Assembly: GCA_964452915.1 (NCBI GenBank) | Contig: CAYVNW010000006.1 | Span: 1-64,000, forward strand | Source: Colivivens sp964452915 | Lineage (GTDB): Bacteria; Bacteroidota; Bacteroidia; Bacteroidales; Bacteroidaceae | Direction of reading: 5' to 3' | Length of the DNA stretch: 64,000 nt | Shown here: piece by piece, positions 46,787 to 54,414 of the stretch | How positions within the stretch are numbered: the stretch's first letter is position 1 | Layout of the letters: every line of letters starts with the position of its first letter | Program-made: the position numbers and the translations under genes | The notes under the pieces: generated by a model | What the model saw: the letters and a program-made list of their open reading frames with translations, nothing else | The model's database searches: none | Told to the model about the DNA's origin: nothing

Positions 46787-49700
46787 CTACTTAACCAGAA
46801 TCTTCTTACCGTCTTTAATATAAATGCCTTTATTCATATGGCTTACCTTTTGGCCTGCCAAGTTGTAAATAGAGCCATTTGCCTTATCGACGTTAGTTTC
46901 AACTTCAGTAATACCTGTATCAAGGTTGCCACCGAGATAGTAAAGTTCGAAATCATCGAATATTACCCAGTCACCATAGATTGAAGTAGACTTGCGAAGT
47001 CCAAGTCTGAGAGTCTCACCTTCAGCTACGTTAATACGTACACTATTGTTGTATGCCTCCGGATTTTCAGCAAAGCGGCAGTATGCTCCGTACATCGATG
47101 ATGGATAATAGTATACGTTTTCTTCAACCGTTATTTGCTCATCGAACGGATAGCCATGAAGTTTAGTCGACTCAACATCTTGAGTTCCTTCAACATATGT
47201 TGTATCAACGTAGTACATCCATACAGTATCGTTCAAATAGATTTCGTTTCCATTCTCGTCATATACGATATCTCCGTTCTCATCAATAAGGATATCACCT
47301 TCTATGATTTGTTTTTCATAACGATTGAATGAAGGAGCGGTGAACTTACCATCACAAATTGACTTGACATATGAAGCTTCTTCAGTACTTGCTGTCTTTG
47401 CATAAAGTTGTGTATAGTGATGAACCCAAGCTTCTGCATCACCATTTGCATCAGTCCACCAGCTTGTGTAACTTGCGTTATCATTATCACTTATGTTTAC
47501 TGCATCACGATAAAATGCACGAGCGCGAACTTCATATAATCCTTCTGGCAGATTAGATACATCCTGATAGAAGTCGATGCTTGAAGCATTCCAAATCTCA
47601 GCATTGCCACGTGCAAATTCATTTGTAGTAGCAGTTGTTCCATACCATCCAGTTGTTGGACCTGCTGTGAAATCAGCATTTGTCAAGAATGAAGTAATAT
47701 TTACAGGGTTTGCCTCTGATGCAGTTTCTCCTCCTGCGTTTCTGATTATCTGCTCATTAACAAGCAGTGTCAACTCATCAACATATTGTTTAAGGACCTC
47801 TACATCGCTATATGCATTTTGAAGTTCAGACGACTGCTCTGCGAGTTTATCATTGATTTTATCAGTTCCAAGCGCAACTGCCACATCATATACTGCCAAA
47901 TAGTTCTTATATGCAGTGTAAGTTGACTCTGCATCTGGAACTAACTGATATGTATCAGTATTGCCTTTGCCTAAATTACCAATGTATTCAATAGCTGGAG
48001 CCAATATCGCAGCTTGAGTAGGCAGCGAATCGGTCGGGTATTGAGCCGACAACTTCTCGTAGTCAGCAGGAGTTGTGTAATTTTTCATTACATTACCAGC
48101 TGCTTGAATGTATTTCTTTGCCTCGGTCGTATTAGCGAATGCCTCTTCGTATGCAGTAGCCGATGCAAGAGGGAGTACGATTTCTTTCAATAAGCTGTCA
48201 ATATATAAAGAGTCGCCTGCGAACGACAAGTTGTTTCGTGTATACATTGAACGGACTTCATTGATTTCGTCTTGAATCATTTCATCAAATGCAGGGTTCT
48301 CGCCATAGTAGAACAAACGGAAACCAGTAAAGTTTCCAACCATACTGGTTTGTCCACCGATAAGCAGTTTGCCATCAGGAACCTGTATGATACCAGTTTT
48401 ATGTTCTTGCCAAGCTGATGGATTCCATTCATACCAACCGTATTGAGGAAATACATAAGAGTCTGTGTGCCCTACAGGAGAAGCGACAACAACTTCCTCT
48501 GAATTTTCAGCAAAAATGTTATGATATGGAGGCAGGTTGCTTTCACTCCATGAGCCACTTCCATTACCACGAACAAGAGCCTTAAGGCTGTAGTAACCAT
48601 TAGGCAGACCAACAAGTTGCTGGCGGATTTCCATTGTTCCAGTCAGACCAGAGTTCCAACCATCAGAAACACCTATAAGGTGACCTTGATAGTAAAGGTT
48701 GAGACCGCCTGACCATCCTGCTGTATAGTTTACATATTTGTACCACTGATTTGTTACAGTCTCGTCACTGCTGAGGACCACTTTTGACGCAATGTCTGTT
48801 CTGCCGTTCTTCACATTGTTATAATTATCTCCGCCCATGCCATCAGTCCATCCGTCTGCGGTAAGCTGCCATGCACCATTAATGTATGACGGATTGTATT
48901 CAGGGTTTACAAACCAAGGATACTTAATAAGTGAAGTAAAGTCTTTTGCACCTTTCTCATCAGCCTCACCTGTATTTAGATAATCAGCACGAGCCTTGGA
49001 GAGTTCATTAAACAATGTGATATACGTGCTGATATCATTATTGATTTCAGCAGGATCTTCTGCTCCCGCCTTTGCGACGATGCTCTCATATGTACTTTGG
49101 AAATCTGCCTTGCCAGGGAAGTCGGTTGATGCCAGCATATCCTCTGAGTTACTAATCAAGTCAGCAAGGTCGTATGCTGTGTGCAATGCCTCGTTTGCCT
49201 CATCATAGAGTTTGTTCATGTTCTCTGTGCCAGTAAGTACACTTGACAAATTATTTCTCTCAACTGTGTCATCAAGGTCCATGAGCTTGTCATCTATGAT
49301 GGCCATGAGTGCGCCATAACCCTTACTTCCTATATTGTCGCGTATGCTCTCAACATTAGTATAAGCGGCATCATAGTCGTCAAGTGCCAGAACCAACTGT
49401 GCAGATTCGTCTGCAGGTCCGTTGTATTCAATCCTAAAGTTGTTGAAAAGGAGCCAGTCCTGTGCAATATTAGCAGTCTTACGGAAACCGATCTTTACGT
49501 ATGCACCTTGTGTGAGAACAAGATTCATCTCATTCTCGTAGCAGCCGTTTGCGAAATAGGCGATTGCTCCTGCCACACAGCAAGGACAATAATAAGTTGT
49601 TGTCACGCCCTCTTCGTTGGTGTAATCATATGCGTAGTCATTTTTCCAATTTCCGTCATCCACATAGTAGAGTCTTTCAGTCTGCTCAGAAGTTGCAAGC

Positions 49701-50200
49701 GAGCGTACATACTTTGTAAATGACCTTGTTACCTCCGACTCATTATCTTCTGATGAAAGAACATCTGCATACAACCAAGCATTTTTCTTGATTATATTAT
49801 TGAAGTGATTAACGAAGTTATCATATGGAGTGCCCTCACGATAAAGGGCCTGCACCTTGATTGTATAAAATCCCGCAGGGATATATACAACTTGGTAGAC
49901 ATTTGTCATATCTCCTGTTGACTTCCCATCGAAATAGAATCCATAAGCACCGACCTCACCGATTTTGTTGTACTCAGTAAACTTACTTCCTTTCCACCAT
50001 TGTCCCAAGTCGCTGACATCATAGTCTCCGTTAGCATTTTCAGTAATTGATCCGGAGAATGTGCCATCGTAGTCACCCCAATTTAAATAACCGGCTATAT
50101 CATCGCCAGCTTTCCAACCAGAGGTGTCAATTTCTTGCGCATTCGCATTCATTGTGACTCCTGCAATAAGTGCCATCACGCTTAAGATAAATTTTTTCAT
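46787..50200 (-). CDS. Giant secreted protein with repeated beta-sandwich modules and sorting-type tail
   Basis: The 1137-residue protein has a signal peptide (ending NANAQ). Three modules share the pattern of a Y(T/S/E)(V/L)(R/K)xxx(Y/R)R segment followed by xxRLGLRKxxxxxxDWVxFDxFxLxYYG: about 35-270 (ending IAQDWLLFNNFRIEYNG), about 425-650 (ending GNFTGFRLFYYGEN) and about 840-1090 (ending IYGDWVIFDDFELYYLGGN). Helical linkers of about 120-190 residues join them. No catalytic motif is recognised. The tail is YNLAGQKVSHMNKG...GKKILVK. It lies in the xylan-type cluster and resembles the 312-4058 protein. A glycan-binding surface protein is a reasonable guess. Confidence 0.82.
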   Translation of the reverse strand: MKKFILSVMALIAGVTMNANAQEIDTSGWKAGDDIAGYLNWGDYDGTFSGSITENANGDYDVSDLGQWWKGSKFTEYNKIGEVGAYGFYFDGKSTGDMTNVYQVVYIPAGFYTIKVQALYREGTPYDNFVNHFNNIIKKNAWLYADVLSSEDNESEVTRSFTKYVRSLATSEQTERLYYVDDGNWKNDYAYDYTNEEGVTTTYYCPCCVAGAIAYFANGCYENEMNLVLTQGAYVKIGFRKTANIAQDWLLFNNFRIEYNGPADESAQLVLALDDYDAAYTNVESIRDNIGSKGYGALMAIIDDKLMDLDDTVERNNLSSVLTGTENMNKLYDEANEALHTAYDLADLISNSEDMLASTDFPGKADFQSTYESIVAKAGAEDPAEINNDISTYITLFNELSKARADYLNTGEADEKGAKDFTSLIKYPWFVNPEYNPSYINGAWQLTADGWTDGMGGDNYNNVKNGRTDIASKVVLSSDETVTNQWYKYVNYTAGWSGGLNLYYQGHLIGVSDGWNSGLTGTMEIRQQLVGLPNGYYSLKALVRGNGSGSWSESNLPPYHNIFAENSEEVVVASPVGHTDSYVFPQYGWYEWNPSAWQEHKTGIIQVPDGKLLIGGQTSMVGNFTGFRLFYYGENPAFDEMIQDEINEVRSMYTRNNLSFAGDSLYIDSLLKEIVLPLASATAYEEAFANTTEAKKYIQAAGNVMKNYTTPADYEKLSAQYPTDSLPTQAAILAPAIEYIGNLGKGNTDTYQLVPDAESTYTAYKNYLAVYDVAVALGTDKINDKLAEQSSELQNAYSDVEVLKQYVDELTLLVNEQIIRNAGGETASEANPVNITSFLTNADFTAGPTTGWYGTTATTNEFARGNAEIWNASSIDFYQDVSNLPEGLYEVRARAFYRDAVNISDNDNASYTSWWTDANGDAEAWVHHYTQLYAKTASTEEASYVKSICDGKFTAPSFNRYEKQIIEGDILIDENGDIVYDENGNEIYLNDTVWMYYVDTTYVEGTQDVESTKLHGYPFDEQITVEENVYYYPSSMYGAYCRFAENPEAYNNSVRINVAEGETLRLGLRKSTSIYGDWVIFDDFELYYLGGNLDTGITEVETNVDKANGSIYNLAGQKVSHMNKGIYIKDGKKILVK

Positions 50201-50229
50201 ACTTTTTAATTTTGATTGTTTATAAAATT

Positions 50230-50371
50230 CTTTAGGAACTAATTTTATTCNNNNNNNNNNNNNNNNNNNNNNNNNNNNNNNNNNNNNNNNNNNNNNNNNN
50301 NNNNNNNNNNNNNNNNNNNNNNNNNNNNNNNNNNNNNNNNNNNNNNNNNNCTTTAGGAACTAATTTTATTC
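50230..50371. repeat. 21-bp overlap flanking the second scaffold gap
   Basis: Bases 50230-50250 (CTTTAGGAACTAATTTTATT plus C) recur at 50351-50371, directly on either side of the N run. This is a contig-end overlap that the scaffolder did not merge. Merging would shorten the leader of the 1137-residue protein by 121 bp. Confidence 0.9.
50251..50350. other. Assembly gap, 100 N
   Basis: Exactly 100 N in the intergenic region between the 1137-residue protein and the GH43 gene. The flanks overlap by 21 bp, so probably nothing is missing. Confidence 0.98.
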
Positions 50372-50376
50372 TACTG

Positions 50377-50384
50377 CAAATTTA
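50377..50384 (-). promoter_or_regulatory. -7 promoter element for the 1137-aa protein
   Basis: On the minus strand TAAATTTG. If the 21-bp overlap is merged, it lies about 56 bp before the start at 50200. A -33 element is not clear. Confidence 0.45.
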
Positions 50385-50461
50385 TTCTGTTCTGTCAAAA
50401 CGAGTTTGCACTTATGATACAAAAACTATCATTATTGAGTCTTCATTACACATTATCATAA

Positions 50462-51793
50462 TCAATCATAAGGTTTATCTGATAATGTCAGCCAATCAAT
50501 TTCAATAGTTTTATTACTTAAATTACTGATACAAAGATCATATATGCCAGAAGGCATTGGTTTCACTTGTATGTTCTTCTTCCGCCACATTCCAGACGTT
50601 GATGGCAGATTGATAATCGATGAATAAGAACGTCCGAATTGTAGTTTTATACAGGACGGTGCATTACTATTAAACATTATGCATACATAACGGACTGTGT
50701 TGCTATGAGTGTTGACTCTACTATAACTGATCCATCCGTTTTCCGGCAAGACCGTCTTCCAACCTTTAAAATAATCCATAGTATCAATGTATTGTATATA
50801 CGCACCGCCTCCAATTCTACTGTACCGGTCAATCTGTATCGGTTTGCGTGCATCTGTGATGCCTACACCACGTAATGTTGGCTCAACTTCTTTAATAGTT
50901 CCATCTGCATTGAAAAAGAGTGAGTCAATGCAAACGGACCTGTTTTTATCAAAAGATGGAGAATAGTCGTTATGATGGTAAAACAAGTACCATTGTCCTT
51001 TATATGCCACAATACTATGATGGTTGGTCCAACAACGTGTCTTAGACTCCTGCATAATTACACCTTTATAAGTATATGGTCCCATAGGCGCCTCACTCGT
51101 TGCATAGGCAAGACATTCAGTACCACCATCATGACGAACCCAAGGATACGTTAAATAATATATACCATCCTTCTCAAAAGCGAAAGGACCCTCCACAAAG
51201 CCAGCTGGTAAGGTATCAATTTTTTTAGGTTCGCCATCCAATTCGACCATGTTATCTTTCAGCTTGGCAACCATCAGTCCATTGCCACTCCAGAATATGT
51301 AGTTATTGCCATCACTCGCCTGAAGTACACATGGATCTATACCCATAATACCCTCTATTGGATTGGGCAATGGTACAAACTTATGCTCTGACAAATCTTT
51401 GCATGTAGCCACACCTATTTTAAATCCTCTACCATCTTTTGGAGCATCCGGGAAATATAAATAATACGTACCATTCTTTTCAACACAGTCCGGAGCCCAC
51501 ATGGCATATCCTTTAGGATTGCCCCATTCCACATTCTCTTGTGACAACACTACTCCTTGATCTGTCCAATCTACTAAATCTGACGATGAAAACATGTGAT
51601 AGTCGGGCATGGCAAACCACCTGCGTTCCGGTTGCAGAGGATTTATAACATCATGCGAAGGAAACAGATAAATGGAATCACCAAACAAGCGTGCCGTCGG
51701 GTCTGCCGTGTACTGCCCCTTTATAATCGGATTTTGCGCCATATCCGTTAGTGCAACAGATATGAGTAGTAATGATAAAATGAATTGTTTCAT
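50462..51793 (-). CDS. GH43 glycosidase with C-terminal CBM6-like domain
   Basis: The ATG at 51793 (MKQFILSLLLISVALTDMAQ) gives a good signal peptide; a GTG three codons upstream is less likely. The 443-residue protein has a GH43 domain (about 20-320) with base Asp in QYTADPTARLF, modulator in GYAMWAPDCVEKNGTYYLYF and acid Glu in AGFVEGPFAFEKDGIYYLTY. The C-terminal part (about 325-443; YFKGWKTVLPENGWISYSRVN) looks like a CBM6-type sandwich. Such enzymes act as beta-xylosidase or arabinofuranosidase. It follows the GH3 gene by 12 bp in the same operon. Confidence 0.9.
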   Translation of the reverse strand: MKQFILSLLLISVALTDMAQNPIIKGQYTADPTARLFGDSIYLFPSHDVINPLQPERRWFAMPDYHMFSSSDLVDWTDQGVVLSQENVEWGNPKGYAMWAPDCVEKNGTYYLYFPDAPKDGRGFKIGVATCKDLSEHKFVPLPNPIEGIMGIDPCVLQASDGNNYIFWSGNGLMVAKLKDNMVELDGEPKKIDTLPAGFVEGPFAFEKDGIYYLTYPWVRHDGGTECLAYATSEAPMGPYTYKGVIMQESKTRCWTNHHSIVAYKGQWYLFYHHNDYSPSFDKNRSVCIDSLFFNADGTIKEVEPTLRGVGITDARKPIQIDRYSRIGGGAYIQYIDTMDYFKGWKTVLPENGWISYSRVNTHSNTVRYVCIMFNSNAPSCIKLQFGRSYSSIINLPSTSGMWRKKNIQVKPMPSGIYDLCISNLSNKTIEIDWLTLSDKPYD

Positions 51794-51805
51794 ATATGTC
51801 ACTCA

Positions 51806-54394
51806 TTATTTTACATTCACCGTTAAAGATTTCAGGTCACTTGGTGATGAACTTGTTCCATAAAGGACCTCATAAGTACCTTCAGTCGTACATACAGTAT
51901 TAGTATTTTCGTCGAACCATTCGAACGATTTATAGCTTAGAACTATCTCCGCATTTTCCGTCTGCCCAGCTTTAACATTAACACGTTGGAAACCTCTTAA
52001 TTGCATAATCGGTCCATTAGGGTCTTTTGGGTTTTTAATATAAACCTGTACCACTTCGGTTCCATCAATATTGCCTGCATTGGTAACAGGTATGGATAAT
52101 TTGATTTCCGAATTTTCTTTGATGTTTTGCGATGAAACTTTAGCATCTCCAATAGCAAAAGTTGTATAACTCAGCCCATACCCGAAAGGGAACAAAGGAA
52201 TGTCGTTACGCATATATCTGTATGTACGCCCCTCCATATTGTAATCCTCAAAATCGCCAAGTTGGTCAGTAGACTTATAGAATGTAACAGGTAATTTGCC
52301 ACTTGGATTCACTTTGCCAAATAAGACCTCCGCGACTGCCGTACCACCTTGCATTCCAGGATACCACGCCTGCAGTATAGCATCGCAGTACTCACTTTCG
52401 GGCAATAATCCCATGGCAGAACCAGAGCAGTTAACATATACTACTGTTTTGCCGGCATCTTTAAGTGCCTTGAGAAAGTTACGTTGAACAGCAGGCAACT
52501 CAATATTAGTACGGTCGCCACCTCTGAATCCATCGATACTTACTGGCATTTCTTCTCCTTCCAAACTTGGTGCAATGCCACCCACGAATACTACCTTCTG
52601 TATGTTACCCAATTGGTTAATAATATCATTATAGTTAATTATCGCCTCAGTTCCTATATTAACTTTCATACTGGCACCATATGTACGAATATGGGAAAAA
52701 TCAATTTGTATCTTGTATTCCTTACCGGCTTCCACCTGTATAGGCGTGCGCGTTGGAGTCACCCTCCACGTGCTATGGTGTTGTTTCCGTTCTCCATTCA
52801 CATATACATCGAAATTGCTCACTGATTCCACGTTGATTACGACCTCTCCCGAGTGGCGTGGTTTGAGTATGGTTTCATATTTAGCACTAAATCCTTCAAG
52901 GTTTACTCCAGAAGCGAACTGATAGTTTCCAGCAGTAGTTTTTGAAAACGGACGAATATAGTATTCAGTCGTCACTGGTTTCCCTTCCTGCGTTGTGTTA
53001 TTCCAGAATGTCCCCTTGATGCCTTTCTTGCCATCCCACGACAGTTGGTCAAACAAATCTGTAACTACCTTCTCGTCAGTCAGATCGCACCCTTTCATAT
53101 ATACAATATTCTTGTTAATTGCCCGAATGCCATCGAGTATAGTAACGGTAGTAGTAGGCGTTCCATTATAGTTGCCCCACATCATTGGCTTATTATCGGC
53201 ATTTGGACCTATGACAGCGATTTTCTCATTTTTGTGCAAAGGCAAAGAACCTTTATTTTGCAATAGAGTCATAGTCTGTCTCGCTATATCCAATGCCAAT
53301 TGCAAATGCTCCTTGCACTCAAGTACAGACGTTGGAATCTTACTCCATTCTACCAACTTTGGATTGTCCATTTCACCGAGATCGAACCTTCCTTCAAGCA
53401 AGCGTATGACATGTTTGTCTACTTCGCTTTCTTTTATCAGTCCTCTTTTTACGGCATCTGGAATGCTATTGTATACATATCCAAAACCACATTCGACATC
53501 TGTGCCGGCATGTGACGCCCGTGCAGCAGAATGCACAGCATCACTTGACACCTTATGATTCATGTGAATATCGCTGATTGCACCACAATCACTAACTACA
53601 AGATATTTGAATCCCCATTCATCACGAAGAATCTCCTGTAACAATCGTTCACTTGAACAACAAGGTTCGTTGTCAAGTCTTTGATATGCACACATAACCT
53701 CTCGCACCTTAGCATCTTCTACAAGTACCTTAAATGCAGGTAAATATGTTTCCCACAAATCTCGTGCCGACACATTGTTTATATCAGCTGTATGGCGGCT
53801 CCATTCTGGTCCGCTATGTACTGCATAATGTTTTGCACATGCCCATAGTTTACGATATTTGCAATCTTCCGGACCTTGCAAGCCCCTGACAACTGCACTA
53901 CCAAGCACACTTGTCAGGTACGGATCTTCACCATATGTCTCCTGGCCTCTTCCCCAACGCGGATCTCTGAAAATATTTACATTAGGCGTCCACACGCTCA
54001 ATGCATGAAAGCGCTCTACATCTCCACCATTTTGTTGCAGCTCGTTCCATTTTGCGCGAGCCTCTGTACTCACCGCATCAAACACTTTGTATACAAGGTT
54101 CTCATTAAACGAAGCCGCCATACCTATTGGTTCTGGAAAATTTGTGACATGCCCCATATTTGCATATCCGTGCAGAGCTTCGCTCCACCACTGCCAATGT
54201 TTGATGCCAAGTCGCGGTATTGCTGGTGAGTCATCTAGCATCAGCGATGCTTTCTCTTCCAGTGTCAGCCTACCACACAAGTCAACCGCACGCTCATGTG
54301 CCGATAATGAAGGATTTTGAAAAGGCAATGTCTGTGATTGTGCCGTGACTACTACAAATACAAAGCACAAAATAAAAAATAATTTTAATCTCAT
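51806..54394 (-). CDS. GH3 beta-xylosidase/beta-glucosidase
   Basis: The 862-residue protein has a signal peptide (ending TAQSQ) and the GH3 architecture: N-terminal (beta/alpha)8-like domain with the nucleophile Asp269 in VVSDCGAI and substrate motif KHYAVHSG (Lys188-His189), an alpha/beta domain with a PA14-like insertion (about 440-590; TYGASMKVNIG and DVYVNGERKQHH) and a Fn3-like C-terminus (about 760-862). The end lacks a sorting tail. GH3 enzymes with this order in Prevotella act as beta-xylosidases on xylo-oligosaccharides; glucosidase activity is possible. It is the middle gene of an operon with the double esterase (20 bp upstream) and GH43. Confidence 0.93.
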   Translation of the reverse strand: MRLKLFFILCFVFVVVTAQSQTLPFQNPSLSAHERAVDLCGRLTLEEKASLMLDDSPAIPRLGIKHWQWWSEALHGYANMGHVTNFPEPIGMAASFNENLVYKVFDAVSTEARAKWNELQQNGGDVERFHALSVWTPNVNIFRDPRWGRGQETYGEDPYLTSVLGSAVVRGLQGPEDCKYRKLWACAKHYAVHSGPEWSRHTADINNVSARDLWETYLPAFKVLVEDAKVREVMCAYQRLDNEPCCSSERLLQEILRDEWGFKYLVVSDCGAISDIHMNHKVSSDAVHSAARASHAGTDVECGFGYVYNSIPDAVKRGLIKESEVDKHVIRLLEGRFDLGEMDNPKLVEWSKIPTSVLECKEHLQLALDIARQTMTLLQNKGSLPLHKNEKIAVIGPNADNKPMMWGNYNGTPTTTVTILDGIRAINKNIVYMKGCDLTDEKVVTDLFDQLSWDGKKGIKGTFWNNTTQEGKPVTTEYYIRPFSKTTAGNYQFASGVNLEGFSAKYETILKPRHSGEVVINVESVSNFDVYVNGERKQHHSTWRVTPTRTPIQVEAGKEYKIQIDFSHIRTYGASMKVNIGTEAIINYNDIINQLGNIQKVVFVGGIAPSLEGEEMPVSIDGFRGGDRTNIELPAVQRNFLKALKDAGKTVVYVNCSGSAMGLLPESEYCDAILQAWYPGMQGGTAVAEVLFGKVNPSGKLPVTFYKSTDQLGDFEDYNMEGRTYRYMRNDIPLFPFGYGLSYTTFAIGDAKVSSQNIKENSEIKLSIPVTNAGNIDGTEVVQVYIKNPKDPNGPIMQLRGFQRVNVKAGQTENAEIVLSYKSFEWFDENTNTVCTTEGTYEVLYGTSSSPSDLKSLTVNVK

Positions 54395-54414
54395 TATTCA
54401 GTTTTTTATATTAG

